From positions 1-42,057 of the forward strand of contig SVKE01000006.1 of assembly GCA_015068615.1 (NCBI GenBank): a stretch of DNA of 42,057 bases, read 5' to 3'. Positions 1-7,931 of the stretch are shown here, piece by piece. Source of the stretch: Oscillospiraceae bacterium. Its GTDB lineage: Bacteria; Bacillota; Clostridia; UBA1381; UBA9506. Under the pieces are notes generated by a model, which did no database searches, had not been told where the DNA came from, and worked only from the letters and a program-made list of their open reading frames with translations. Within the stretch, counting starts at the first letter, position 1, and each line of letters begins with the position of its first letter. The translations under genes were made by a program, and so were the position numbers.

Positions 1-85
1 TAGTTTTTTATCTCCTTATTTCGGAATTTATCGCCCTCTGCGTTAAACACCGTATGCCTCGCAAAGTGCCTAAAATAAAGGATTT

Positions 86-1453
86 CTACGTATTTTGTCT
101 TTGTAGCAAAACCACAGTCTCCACGTGGCTTGTGTTCGGGAACATGTCTGCCGGAATGGCTTGCTCGACTTTGTAGCCTCCCTCTGCCAGAATCTTTGCG
201 TCCCGTGCGAGGGTGGCGGGGTTGCAGGAAATGTAGACAATTTTTTTCGGGGCCATCTGCAAAATGGCCTCTATAGCCTTTCTGTCAGCGCCCTTGCGCG
301 GAGGGTCCAGAAATACAACGGAGAGACGTTCGTTCTGCTCAGCCAGCCGGGGCGCTACCTCCTCTGCGCGACCGACAATAAATTCAGCGTTTGTAATGCG
401 GTTGCGGCGAGCGTTTTCGCGCGCGTCCTCAATTGCCTGCGGCACCACCTCCACGCCAATGACGCGGGCTGCTTTTTTAGCGGCAAAAAGCGAGATGGTA
501 CCGATGCCGCAATATAAATCCAGAATGGTCTCCTTGCCGGAAAGGCCGGCAAGAGACAAGGCTGTTTCGTAAAGAATGCTCGTTTGCGGTGCATTGATTT
601 GATAAAAGCTGTGAGGAGAAATGTGAAAGCGCAAATCTCCCAGCGTGTCAATAATGTAGTCGCGGCCGTATAGCACCAGATTCTTCTTGCCTAGGAGCAG
701 ATTGTCCGGCTCCTTGTGTATATTTAAAATAATACTTTTTAGTGTATAGCCTGTCGGTACGGCCAAAAGCCTTTCGACCAGCTTTTCCGTCTCTCTGAGC
801 TTTGCGGAGGTGGCCGTTAGCACCACCATGGCCTCGCGGGTGCCTTCTGCCAGACGCACAAACACGCGTCGGGCCAGACCTCGGCGGGTTTTTTCATCAT
901 ACACACTGGTTTTTGTTTCATTTAAAAAAGAAAGTATCTCAGACAGCCAAAGAGCAGCCGCGCGGTCACCCTGCCGGCAATCGGAAAGAGGCACCAAATG
1001 ATGGCTGCCCGGCGCATAAAAGCCACCGATAGCCTGCCCCCTTGCATCCGTTCCCAGAGGGAACACCATTTTATTTCGATACCGCTCCGGTCGGGGAGCA
1101 GCCAGCGTTTCTGCCACGGGCACATCGGAAAAACCGCCGATGCGCGTGAGTGCGTCAGCAACGATTTTTTGCTTGACTGCAAGCTGCTCTGTATATGCCA
1201 TGTGAGCAAAATCACAGCCGCCGCACAGCCCTGCCGCTGCACAAAAATCCACCCGGCGCTCCGGCGAGGGCTCTATAACAGAGCACAGTGTGCCATATGC
1301 ACAGGCAGAGGTGATGCGCACGAGTCGGACGAGCACCCGCTCGCCCCGACAGGTATGGGGCACAAATACCGCCATGCCGTCATAACGGCCTACGCCGTCG
1401 CCTCCGGCGGCCACGTCCGTGATGGTCAGCTCAATCTTTTGTCCGATTTCCAT
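86..1453 (-). CDS. rlmD: 23S rRNA (uracil-5-)-methyltransferase, RlmD/RumA type
   Basis: This 455-residue protein is a SAM-dependent RNA m5U methyltransferase acting on 23S rRNA in the cytoplasm. An N-terminal TRAM domain (about 1-60) is followed by a cysteine cluster (CAAAGLCGGC, about residue 70) typical of the iron-sulfur site in this family. The C-terminal Rossmann domain carries LDLYCGIGTISLF (SAM loop), LDPPRKG and the catalytic-cysteine motif ISCNPATLARD. The ATG has a good ribosome site (AAGGGAG, 7-8 nt upstream). The start overlaps the end of scfB by 23 bp, so the two are probably co-transcribed. Whether it modifies one or two 23S uracils (RlmD or RlmCD) cannot be read from sequence. 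The 85 bases left of it hold no gene, but on the minus strand they end in AAGGAG close to position 1, suggesting another minus-strand gene starts just outside the window. Confidence 0.93.
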   Translation of the reverse strand: MEIGQKIELTITDVAAGGDGVGRYDGMAVFVPHTCRGERVLVRLVRITSACAYGTLCSVIEPSPERRVDFCAAAGLCGGCDFAHMAYTEQLAVKQKIVADALTRIGGFSDVPVAETLAAPRPERYRNKMVFPLGTDARGQAIGGFYAPGSHHLVPLSDCRQGDRAAALWLSEILSFLNETKTSVYDEKTRRGLARRVFVRLAEGTREAMVVLTATSAKLRETEKLVERLLAVPTGYTLKSIILNIHKEPDNLLLGKKNLVLYGRDYIIDTLGDLRFHISPHSFYQINAPQTSILYETALSLAGLSGKETILDLYCGIGTISLFAAKKAARVIGVEVVPQAIEDARENARRNRITNAEFIVGRAEEVAPRLAEQNERLSVVFLDPPRKGADRKAIEAILQMAPKKIVYISCNPATLARDAKILAEGGYKVEQAIPADMFPNTSHVETVVLLQRQNT

Positions 1454-2819
1454 GGTCGGCTCCCTTCATAACCTCACAGTAGATGGCGCATTCAATGCGC
1501 TTTCGCATCAACGCGCAGGAAAGGGGCAGGGGATTGTTAATATCGCCGCCATACTGCACGGCATTGGCAGCGCAGCCGCCGCTGCAATAGAATTTGGCAA
1601 AGCAGTCCTTGCAGGCAGGCTTTGTATATACATTTGCCTCGCGGAAAATCCGGCTGACCTCCTCTTTTAGGCCGGGCGTGCTGACATGCCCCAGCTTTTT
1701 GCTTTCATCGCCCACAAACTGGTGGCAGGGATAAATATCGCCGTTCGGCGCCACCGCCACATATTCGTGCCCTGCGCCGCAGCCGGAAAGACGCTTTAAA
1801 ATGCAGGGACCGCCGGTTAAATCAACCATAAAGTGGAAGAACTGAAAGCCACGGCCTTCCTTTTTACGACGGACATATTCCTCGGCCAGCTCCTCATACT
1901 GCTTAAAGAGCACCGGCAGATCCTCCTCCCGGAGCATGTATGGCGCCTCGGCCTCGGCCACAACAGGTTCTACGGAGATTTGCTCAAAGCCCAAATCCGC
2001 CAAGTGCAGCACATCCTCCTTAAAGTCCAGGTTCTCTCTGGTGAAGGTGCCACGGACATAGTATCTGTCCTGATTGCGGGATTCGGCGATATCCAGAAAT
2101 TTATCTACAATAGAATCGTAAGAGCCGGTGCCGTCTATGCGAATGCGCATTTTGTCATTGACCTCCTTGCGGCCGTCAATGCTCAGCACGATGTTATCCA
2201 TTTCCTCGTTGATAAATTGTTTTTTTGCCTCGTCTAAAAGCAGACCGTTGGTGGTGATGGTAAAGCGGAAATGCTTGCCGGTTTTTGCCTCTAGGCTCCG
2301 GGCATAGCGAACGATTTCCTTCACTACATCAAAGTTCAGCAGAGGCTCACCGCCGAAAAAGTCAATTTCAAGATTTTTACGGTGGCCGGAGCTTTGAATC
2401 AGATAATCAATGGCTTGCTTGCCCACCTCGGCGCTCATCAGGCCGCGGGGACCTTCATAGCTACCGGTTTCTGCAAAGCAATAGCGGCAGCGCAGATTGC
2501 AGTCGTGGGCAATGTGCAGACACATGGCCTTTACCACAGAGTCGTTCCGGGGTGCTTTGGCAACGTCGCTGTAAGGGTCTTCTGCAAAAAGGATGCCTTC
2601 CTCTGCCAGTGTATATAATTCCTCCCAAATTTCGGAAAGCTCTGCCTCATCATATTGCGGCAGCCGGTCTTTAATGGTGGCGGGGAGATCTTTTTCTGTC
2701 GGCTTGCTGCTACCTGCAGCCTGCAGCAAAGCATGGGTCATCTCATCAATGACCGATACCGCACCGCTGTTTACATCCAATAGGATATACGTGCCGTTTA
2801 TCGTAAAGCTATGTACCAT
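1431..2819 (-). CDS. scfB: Radical SAM/SPASM thioether maturase of the SCIFF peptide
   Basis: A 462-residue radical SAM enzyme that installs Cys-to-residue thioether bonds in the SCIFF precursor encoded just upstream. The N-terminal 90 residues resemble a PqqD-like peptide-binding (RRE) domain. The radical SAM cluster motif CNLRCRYC follows at about 105-115. A C-terminal SPASM domain has the expected cysteine series (GCGAG, PCHQF, CKDC, CSGGC, then LSC) for auxiliary iron-sulfur clusters. Adjacency to a six-cysteine precursor makes the assignment specific. The start has AAAGGAA 8 nt upstream. An intrinsic terminator separates it from scfA, so it probably receives only the read-through fraction of scfA transcription. 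Confidence 0.95.
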   Translation of the reverse strand: MVHSFTINGTYILLDVNSGAVSVIDEMTHALLQAAGSSKPTEKDLPATIKDRLPQYDEAELSEIWEELYTLAEEGILFAEDPYSDVAKAPRNDSVVKAMCLHIAHDCNLRCRYCFAETGSYEGPRGLMSAEVGKQAIDYLIQSSGHRKNLEIDFFGGEPLLNFDVVKEIVRYARSLEAKTGKHFRFTITTNGLLLDEAKKQFINEEMDNIVLSIDGRKEVNDKMRIRIDGTGSYDSIVDKFLDIAESRNQDRYYVRGTFTRENLDFKEDVLHLADLGFEQISVEPVVAEAEAPYMLREEDLPVLFKQYEELAEEYVRRKKEGRGFQFFHFMVDLTGGPCILKRLSGCGAGHEYVAVAPNGDIYPCHQFVGDESKKLGHVSTPGLKEEVSRIFREANVYTKPACKDCFAKFYCSGGCAANAVQYGGDINNPLPLSCALMRKRIECAIYCEVMKGADHGNRTKD

Positions 2820-2873
2820 TTTTTATATTCCTTTCCCTTCGGCAGAGCTTGTCCTGCCTGATATATTGGCAAT

Positions 2874-2912
2874 AAAAAAAGCAAGACCGGCAAAAGCCGG
2901 CCTTGCTTTTTT
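2874..2912 (-). terminator. Intrinsic terminator between scfA and scfB (attenuator-like)
   Basis: Two 11-nt arms (2881-2891 and 2896-2906) pair fully on the minus-strand RNA if one G-U is allowed. The loop is four bases and seven T residues follow in the minus direction (A run at 2874-2880). The opposite side also has a T run, so it may work in both directions. Its position, 17 bp past the scfA stop and 54 bp before scfB, fits a partial terminator that makes precursor peptide more abundant than its enzyme. Confidence 0.85.
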
Positions 2913-2928
2913 GCTGCGTAAGCCGTGC

Positions 2929-3069
2929 TTAGGCTCTTTCGCACTTTTGATTGGCAACCGTGCAAGAGGTTTTGCAGGCAGACTGGCAAGAGGTCTGGCA
3001 CTCGCCGCAGCCGCCTTTTTTTGCGCTTTCCTTCAAGGTTCCCTTGGTGACAACTTTAATATGCTTCAT
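2929..3069 (-). CDS. scfA: SCIFF ranthipeptide precursor (six cysteines in forty-five residues)
   Basis: A 46-residue ribosomal peptide beginning MKHIKVVTKGTLKESAKKG. The C-terminal half holds six cysteines in the order CGEC, C, C, C, C ending in CERA. This is the hallmark of the SCIFF family, found across Clostridia and modified by ScfB to thioether (ranthipeptide) form. The ATG follows TAAGGAGG by 6 nt; that ribosome site overlaps the stop codon of the preceding membrane-protein gene, suggesting coupled translation. The mature function is unsettled in the literature, with quorum-type roles proposed for relatives. Confidence 0.95.
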   Translation of the reverse strand: MKHIKVVTKGTLKESAKKGGCGECQTSCQSACKTSCTVANQKCERA

Positions 3070-3081
3070 GTTGCTTCCTCC

Positions 3082-3507
3082 TTAGTATCGTTTTTTTCCG
3101 GCGGACAGGTTAATCCCCAGAATGCCGCCTGCTGCGCCGCCGAACAGGCCGATGGCCAGCAGAATCAGTATGTAGCTGTTAAAAAACATATCACCTGCAA
3201 ACAAGCAGGAAAAAATGTACAATAAAAGGACATAAATAATGCCAACCGCAGCTCCGGTCAAGTAGCCCTTGCCGGACACTCCCCTTGAGGCAATGATGCC
3301 GCCCGCCATAACGCTTATCACGGCGGTCACAATGGCGATAGCGGGGATGCTTTCCTCCGGCAGACCTGTATAGGTCAACAAAAGGGCGCATATGGCGAAA
3401 ATCGCCAGCGTAATGCCGAAGGCAATCGGCACGGCCTTTGCAAGACGCCGCCACAAAAGGCCGGCGCTGCTTGTATCCTTTACCTGTTTATATGCTTCGC
3501 TGTACAT
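3082..3507 (-). CDS. TIGR04086-type small membrane protein
   Basis: A 141-residue protein with about four hydrophobic segments separated by short glycine-rich turns and a basic C-terminus (SAGKKRY). It resembles the TIGR04086 family of clostridial membrane proteins of unknown function, commonly found between yajC and the SCIFF genes, which is its position here. The start MYSEAYKQ is chosen because GGAGG lies 7 nt upstream of it; an in-frame ATG two codons earlier sits too close to that site. It probably belongs to the yajC-scfA-scfB transcript. No catalytic motif is visible. Confidence 0.8.
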   Translation of the reverse strand: MYSEAYKQVKDTSSAGLLWRRLAKAVPIAFGITLAIFAICALLLTYTGLPEESIPAIAIVTAVISVMAGGIIASRGVSGKGYLTGAAVGIIYVLLLYIFSCLFAGDMFFNSYILILLAIGLFGGAAGGILGINLSAGKKRY

Positions 3508-3589
3508 ACACATTCCTCCAAGCAAAATGAATAGGTACTACATCCTATGCCGGAGAACATGTTTTTATGACAGGCAACGCTTGCCGGAA

Positions 3590-3955
3590 TCAATCGGCAG
3601 AAATCACCTTTTCAACGCTTCTTATAGCCCAGCGCTCCATTTCAAGGTACTGCTTTTCTGTTTTGGTGCCGGTTTCCACGACAACCTTTTCATCCTTAAT
3701 CTTAAAGATGGTTCCCACAATACCGCCGATGGTGGTAATTTTATCGCCCACCTTTAAGGACGCAAGCATTTCCTTGTTCTCTTTGTCTTTTTTTCTTTGG
3801 GGTCTGATTAAAATAAAATAGAAAACCGCAATCATCAGCACCAGGGGTAAAATGGAAGCCAACATACCCATGGGGCCTGCCTGTGCTGCGGCTGCCTGTG
3901 CGTCCGCGCCTGCGGTTGCTGCTGCCGGAGCAGTTTCTGCAAATGCAGTTAACAT
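3590..3955 (-). CDS. yajC: Sec translocase accessory subunit YajC
   Basis: This 121-residue protein has one transmembrane helix (about 30-52) followed by the family signature FILIRPQRKK and a small cytoplasmic domain (KVGDKITTIGGIVGTI). YajC associates with SecDF-SecYEG at the membrane. The alanine-rich N-terminus ahead of the helix is longer than usual. GGAGGTG stands 6 nt upstream of the ATG, and a strong promoter lies 60-90 bp upstream. It is the likely first gene of the unit running into the SCIFF genes. Confidence 0.94.
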   Translation of the reverse strand: MLTAFAETAPAAATAGADAQAAAAQAGPMGMLASILPLVLMIAVFYFILIRPQRKKDKENKEMLASLKVGDKITTIGGIVGTIFKIKDEKVVVETGTKTEKQYLEMERWAIRSVEKVISAD

Positions 3956-4013
3956 AAGAGCACCTCCGTGTTTTTCTTAAAAATGGCAGGAAAATTCTTC
4001 CCGATTACAATAC

Positions 4014-4042
4014 ATTATACCTTTTTTTTGCAGATTTATCAA
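4014..4042 (-). promoter_or_regulatory. SigA-type promoter of yajC
   Basis: On the minus strand TTGATA (4037-4042) and TATAAT (4014-4019) are 17 bp apart. The predicted start is near 4007, giving a leader of about 50 nt before yajC. Confidence 0.8.
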
Positions 4043-4071
4043 TAGATTTTTAGGTTGTTCGCAAAATACAA

Positions 4072-4626
4072 TCAAAAAGTTGTATAATCCTCGTCGAAGA
4101 GCATGCCCGTGCGTACTTTTCGGGGATCTGCGCCCAGCGACTCTGCCAGGGCAAAGGCAAAGGCCGGTGCCGTGGCAACGCCACGAGAGGTGATGATGTG
4201 TCCGTCACGCACCACGGGGGCCTTCTCCGGCTGCGCGCCGATGAGCTCTTCCTCAAAGCCGGGATAGCAGGTGGCGCGACGGCCCTGCAGCAGACCAAAG
4301 GCTCCCAGCACCTTGGGGGCAGCACAGATGGCGCCGATGATTTTTCCGTGAGCGGCGGCACTTTGCAGAAGCGCCTTTAGGCTCGCATCTGCCTGCAGAT
4401 TGTCAGCGCCGGGCAGACCGCCGGGGAGCACGAAGGCATCGCCGTGAGCTTCGTTTGCCTCATCAAGCAGACAATCGGCCACAACAGAAATGCCATGGGC
4501 GCCGGTGACAACTTTTTCTCCGCCCACGGCGGCGGTGCATACCTCTATGCCGCAACGACGCAGAAAGTCCACCACGCAGAGGGCCTCTATTTCTTCAAAT
4601 CCATTGGCCAAAAATACATAGACCAT
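4072..4626 (-). CDS. DJ-1/PfpI family protein
   Basis: A 184-residue class I glutamine-amidotransferase-like protein of the DJ-1/ThiJ/YajL branch. The nucleophile elbow GAICAAP places the reactive cysteine at residue 101, and the acidic partner lies in NGFEEIEA (residues 8-15). FVLPGG and GFEEEL are further family motifs. Relatives are described as protein/nucleotide deglycases, glyoxalases or redox chaperones; the activity here cannot be chosen from sequence. It is cytoplasmic and monocistronic. Its promoter physically overlaps that of the divergent gene to the right. Confidence 0.88.
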   Translation of the reverse strand: MVYVFLANGFEEIEALCVVDFLRRCGIEVCTAAVGGEKVVTGAHGISVVADCLLDEANEAHGDAFVLPGGLPGADNLQADASLKALLQSAAAHGKIIGAICAAPKVLGAFGLLQGRRATCYPGFEEELIGAQPEKAPVVRDGHIITSRGVATAPAFAFALAESLGADPRKVRTGMLFDEDYTTF

Positions 4627-4643
4627 TGATATTCTCCCTTCAT

Positions 4644-4672
4644 TGACATTTTAGGATGACTATATTATACTC
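4644..4672 (+). promoter_or_regulatory. Promoter of the DUF6873-like gene
   Basis: TTGACA (4644-4649) and TATACT (4667-4672) are spaced 17 bp, with a predicted start near 4679. Its -10 box shares three bases with the -10 box of the opposing DJ-1 promoter. Confidence 0.8.
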
Positions 4673-4692
4673 GTTTTATAAGATTTATTCAA
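4664..4692 (-). promoter_or_regulatory. Promoter of the DJ-1 family gene
   Basis: On the minus strand TTGAAT (4687-4692) and TATAAT (4664-4669) are spaced 17 bp, firing leftward. It interlocks with the divergent plus-strand promoter, so both cannot be occupied at once. Confidence 0.8.
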
Positions 4693-4723
4693 GCAGAAAA
4701 TATTATCAGCAAGGAGAATCGGT

Positions 4724-5434
4724 ATGGCAGACTGTCTTTACATTGCAGATAACCGCTATTATGAGGAGATTCATAAGGCCTTCGGCACGGGGCGCGTCAT
4801 TTTGCCCTCTGCGTGCTGTCCGTCACTCTCTGCGCCTATCTCCTGTCATCCGGATATGGTGTTGTATCCGGCGGGGCGAGGCACTGTTGTTTGCTCGCCG
4901 GAGGTGTATGCCTACTACAGCGGTATTTTGTCGTCTTACGGCGTAAAATTGGTACAAGGCAAAGCCCATCTGGGTGGTTGCTATCCTGATGACATTGCAT
5001 ATAATGTATTAGAGGCCGGCAGCACGGCTTTTGCTCTGTGGGAAAAAACAGATGCCATAGTGTGCGAGAAGGCAGCGCAGCGCGGACTGCAGCGGGTCCG
5101 GGTGGCCCAGGGATATGCCCGCTGCTCCTCTCTTGCGATAGGAAACGGGCTCATTTCTGCGGATCCCTCCATATGCGCAGCGGCAGAGGCGGCTGGTCTA
5201 TCGGTGCTTGCCATCAGGCCGGGCGGAATTTGTCTGCCCGGCTATGACTATGGCTTTATCGGTGGTGCCTCCGGCGTTTTGGAAAACGGATCGGTGGCTT
5301 TTTTCGGAGACCTGAGCCTGCACCCGGAAGGGGAGCGCATCCGCTCCTTCATCAAAGCGCAAGGAGCCGAAACGAAAGAAATCTGCGGCAAGCCACTGAC
5401 GGATGTGGGCACAATTTTACGAATAGACCTGTGA
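4724..5434 (+). CDS. DUF6873-like (GME-fold) protein of unknown function
   Basis: A 236-residue soluble protein with no signal or membrane segment. Glycine/cysteine-containing stretches such as GKAHLGGCYPDDIAYN and FIGGASGVLE resemble the DUF6873 family, suggested to have the guanidino-group-modifying-enzyme fold; that match is from memory and not certain. Conserved-looking C, H and D residues could form an active site, but none can be assigned. AAGGAG precedes the ATG by 6-7 nt. A hairpin with a T run 40 bp downstream ends the transcript. Its neighbour ytxC is a sporulation gene, but they are separated by that terminator. Confidence 0.7.
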   Translation: MADCLYIADNRYYEEIHKAFGTGRVILPSACCPSLSAPISCHPDMVLYPAGRGTVVCSPEVYAYYSGILSSYGVKLVQGKAHLGGCYPDDIAYNVLEAGSTAFALWEKTDAIVCEKAAQRGLQRVRVAQGYARCSSLAIGNGLISADPSICAAAEAAGLSVLAIRPGGICLPGYDYGFIGGASGVLENGSVAFFGDLSLHPEGERIRSFIKAQGAETKEICGKPLTDVGTILRIDL

Positions 5435-5473
5435 AAACCGCACATAATAAACACACCGTCTGAAAACATATAC

Positions 5474-5504
5474 AGCATGCCTGTGCTTTTGGGCGTGCTT
5501 TTTT
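5474..5504 (+). terminator. Intrinsic terminator after the DUF6873-like gene
   Basis: AGCATGCC (5474-5481) pairs with GGCGTGCT (5492-5499, one G-U), followed by TTTTTT. Confidence 0.75.
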
Positions 5505-5540
5505 ACGGCGTAAGGAACATGCCGAAAGGAGTGAACATGT

Positions 5541-6377
5541 TTGTTCGATCGGATCACGCTTGGTGTAAACGGCGACACCAATCTGATAAAATCCAGATTA
5601 TACAACCATCCCGAATGTACCTTTCCCATTTCCGTTGCAAAGGATGCATCGGCAGAAGCAGTCACCTACATCAGCTTTGAGCCATCTGATGACCTCCTGG
5701 TCTTAGACAGATATTTAAACGTGGTGGCAGAATACATCATTGAACGGTATGAAACCCGCATGATACGCAGAATTTTAGAGGAGGATTACAGCGACCTTTC
5801 CATTTTGCACAAGCGGGAAATTTTAAAAAATGTAGCCTGCTGCACGGATGACCCGGAGTTTGGCTATAACGCAAGAAAACAAGCTATTTTGCTCAGCATG
5901 TACGACTATTTTAAAGAAGAAAGCCTGATGCTGATAGAGGGCTTTGTCACCTTCCGCTTAAAGGAATATGAGGCCCTGCTTGCCGAGCTGACAGAGCGAC
6001 TGGTGGAGGCGTATATCGCCCAAAGGGAGTACGAGGAGTTTATTGAGCTTTTAAAATATTTTGTAAACATCCAGCAACCGCGTCCGGCGCTGGTGCATGT
6101 CTGTGTTCGTCCGGAGGGCGGGTATACCATTTTAGATGAGAAAAATGCGGACATTACATCGCGCTGCTTTTCTGACTTTGTGGAGGGAGAGCTGCTTTTA
6201 ACCGAGGAGGCTTATGACGATTTGCTCATTAGCGTGCTGATTACGCTGGCACCTGAGAAAATCAGCGTACACGGCGGCGAGGCGATAAAAAACCGTGAGC
6301 TCTTTACCACCATCACCCGGGTGTTTGAGGATAAGGTCAGCTATTGCCCGGGCTGCGCACTCTGCCAGCATACATGA
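5541..6377 (+). CDS. ytxC: Sporulation protein YtxC family
   Basis: A 278-residue protein resembling the YtxC family conserved in endospore formers. The family-typical C-terminal stretch includes SVHGGEAIKNRELFTT and ends CPGCALC. It is acidic, soluble and of unknown molecular function. The start is TTG: an in-frame stop lies three codons upstream, and AAGGAG is 9 nt before the TTG. An ATG 4 bp upstream (5537) is in another frame and would give an unrelated 48-codon reading. The gene follows a terminator, so it must have a promoter within the short gap; none of the SigA type is clear, which fits sporulation control but does not prove it. Confidence 0.85.
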   Translation: MFDRITLGVNGDTNLIKSRLYNHPECTFPISVAKDASAEAVTYISFEPSDDLLVLDRYLNVVAEYIIERYETRMIRRILEEDYSDLSILHKREILKNVACCTDDPEFGYNARKQAILLSMYDYFKEESLMLIEGFVTFRLKEYEALLAELTERLVEAYIAQREYEEFIELLKYFVNIQQPRPALVHVCVRPEGGYTILDEKNADITSRCFSDFVEGELLLTEEAYDDLLISVLITLAPEKISVHGGEAIKNRELFTTITRVFEDKVSYCPGCALCQHT

Positions 6378-6400
6378 CGCCCCTCCCTCAAAAAAGGGAA

Positions 6401-6425
6401 GGCCGCGGTGGATTAAGCCGCGGCC
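6401..6425. repeat. GC-rich 8-bp inverted repeat after ytxC
   Basis: GGCCGCGG (6401-6408) and CCGCGGCC (6418-6425) enclose nine bases. It has a G run rather than a T run downstream on the plus strand. It may be a processing or stabilising hairpin at the ytxC 3' end, upstream of the true terminator. Confidence 0.55.
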
Positions 6426-6461
6426 CTCGGGGGGGATTATTATGAAAATGAGATATAGCTC

Positions 6462-6489
6462 ATTGCCGGAGAACCCTCCGGCAATTTTT
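6462..6489 (+). terminator. Intrinsic terminator of ytxC
   Basis: ATTGCCGGAG (6462-6471) and CTCCGGCAAT (6476-6485) form a 10-bp perfect stem with loop AACC, followed by TTTT. Between it and pgk lie two further small inverted repeats: 8-bp arms at 6546-6553/6557-6564, and CCAAAAGG/CCTTTTGG at 6568-6575/6587-6594. Both are upstream of the pgk promoter and of unknown role. Confidence 0.85.
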
Positions 6490-6644
6490 ATTATACGCCT
6501 AAATTATTTCCAGATTATGAATAGAATTTTAATATTTTGCAAATCCTGCAAAATTTTTTTGCAGTCCCCAAAAGGACAATAAATTGCCTTTTGGTGTAAT
6601 TTACATAAAGAATATTAAAAATAAAATCCTTAATTTAACAAAAA

Positions 6645-6676
6645 TTTATCAAAGTTTTCCTTGCAACTTTGATAAA
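6645..6676. promoter_or_regulatory. 12-bp dyad over the pgk promoter (candidate operator)
   Basis: TTTATCAAAGTT (6645-6656) and AACTTTGATAAA (6665-6676) form a perfect inverted repeat with an 8-bp centre. The right arm covers part of the -35 hexamer and the spacer of the glycolytic promoter, as an operator for a dimeric repressor would. It does not match the CcpA cre, Rex or CggR consensus known to me, so the regulator is unknown. Confidence 0.6.
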
Positions 6677-6689
6677 AATAAAATATAAT
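6661..6689 (+). promoter_or_regulatory. Promoter of the pgk-tpiA-gpmI-eno operon
   Basis: TTGCAA (6661-6666) and TATAAT (6684-6689) are spaced 17 bp. The predicted start near 6696 gives a short leader of about 27 nt before pgk. Confidence 0.8.
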
Positions 6690-6722
6690 AATAAGGTACA
6701 TAATTATGAAGAGGTGAAACGT

Positions 6723-7901
6723 ATGAGTTTAAAGACAGTAGAAGACATTTCCGTTAAGGGAAAAAAGGTTCTGGTTCGTTGCGATTTTAACGTGCCGATG
6801 GATGATGATGGCAACATCACAAACGACAACCGCATTGTCGGTGCGCTGCCGACCATTCAGTATTTAATTGAGCAAGGCGCAAAGGTCATTCTTTGCTCTC
6901 ACATGGGTCGTCCCAAGGGCGAATTCAACATGAAGTACAGCCTGGCACCGGTGGCAAAGCGCCTGTCTGAGCTTTTAGGCAAGGACGTGAAAATGGCGGC
7001 TGATGTTGTGGGTGACAGTGCGAAGGCTCTCACCGCCGATATGGCAGAGGGTGAGGTTGTGCTTTTGGAAAATGTTCGTTTCCATGCGGAGGAGACAAAG
7101 AACGTACCCGAATTTTCCGAAAAGCTGGCTTCCTTGGCCGAAATTTTCGTAAACGATGCCTTTGGTACCGCGCACAGAGCACATTCCTCCACCGCAGGTG
7201 TGGCTGACTATCTGCCCGCTGTTGCCGGCTATTTGATTCAGAAGGAAATCAAAATCATGGGCGGTGCTTTAGAGAACCCGCAGCGTCCCTTTGTTGCCAT
7301 TTTGGGCGGTGCAAAGGTAAAGGATAAAATCGGTGTTATCAACAATCTGTTAAATAAGGTAGATACCATCATCATCGGCGGCGGCATGGCCTATACCTTC
7401 AGCAAGGCTATGGGCGGCAAGATCGGCGATTCCTTGGTGGATGAGGAGCGTCTTGACTATGCACGCGAGGTGCTGGAGCTGGCTAAGGAAAAGGGCGTCA
7501 GCATCATGCTCCCCACGGACAATGTTGCAGCAGATAACTTCTCTAACGACGCAAACCAGAAGGTTTGCAGCGCCATGGAAATTCCCGACGGCTGGCAGGG
7601 CCTGGACATTGGCCCCGAGACCGTGAAGGCTTTTTCTGACGTGATTAAAAACGCTAAGACCGTCATCTGGAACGGCCCCATGGGCGTGTTTGAATTTGAA
7701 AACTTTGCCAAGGGCACCATTGCAGTGGCAGAGGCTGTTGCAGCAGCAGACGCCACCACCATCATCGGCGGCGGCGACAGTGCGGCTGCCGTAACCAATC
7801 TGGGCTTTGCTGATAAAATGACTCATATTTCCACCGGCGGCGGTGCCAGCCTGGAATTTTTAGAGGGTATTGAGCTGCCCGGCGTTGCTTGCTTAAAATA
7901 A
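6723..7901 (+). CDS. pgk: Phosphoglycerate kinase
   Basis: A 392-residue glycolytic enzyme transferring phosphate between 1,3-bisphosphoglycerate and ADP. The N-terminal substrate motif [20 protein letters not shown] and the C-terminal nucleotide motif GGGDSAAAV are intact, and the length is normal for bacterial Pgk. The start is the ATG at MSLKTVED, preceded by GAGGTG 7 nt upstream. An in-frame TTG further left is rejected because it lies inside the promoter. First gene of a four-gene lower-glycolysis operon. The usual gap gene is not in front of it. Confidence 0.98.
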   Translation: MSLKTVEDISVKGKKVLVRCDFNVPMDDDGNITNDNRIVGALPTIQYLIEQGAKVILCSHMGRPKGEFNMKYSLAPVAKRLSELLGKDVKMAADVVGDSAKALTADMAEGEVVLLENVRFHAEETKNVPEFSEKLASLAEIFVNDAFGTAHRAHSSTAGVADYLPAVAGYLIQKEIKIMGGALENPQRPFVAILGGAKVKDKIGVINNLLNKVDTIIIGGGMAYTFSKAMGGKIGDSLVDEERLDYAREVLELAKEKGVSIMLPTDNVAADNFSNDANQKVCSAMEIPDGWQGLDIGPETVKAFSDVIKNAKTVIWNGPMGVFEFENFAKGTIAVAEAVAAADATTIIGGGDSAAAVTNLGFADKMTHISTGGGASLEFLEGIELPGVACLK

Positions 7902-7931
7902 TTTAAAAAATAGCATTTGGAGGAATGAGAC

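Noticed and set aside
2593-3225. 210-residue plus-strand ORF across the scfB-scfA region
   Set aside because: It is antisense to three genes with clear family motifs and ribosome sites, has no recognisable domain, and would read through the terminator.
5477-5680. ATG at 5537 in another frame, suggesting a frameshift in ytxC
   Set aside because: The YtxC frame begins cleanly at TTG 5541 with a well-spaced AAGGAG; the ATG frame shows no family similarity, so no frameshift is needed.
6401-6425. GC-rich hairpin as the ytxC terminator
   Set aside because: It is followed by a G run, whereas the next hairpin (6462-6489) has a proper T tract; listed as an inverted repeat only.
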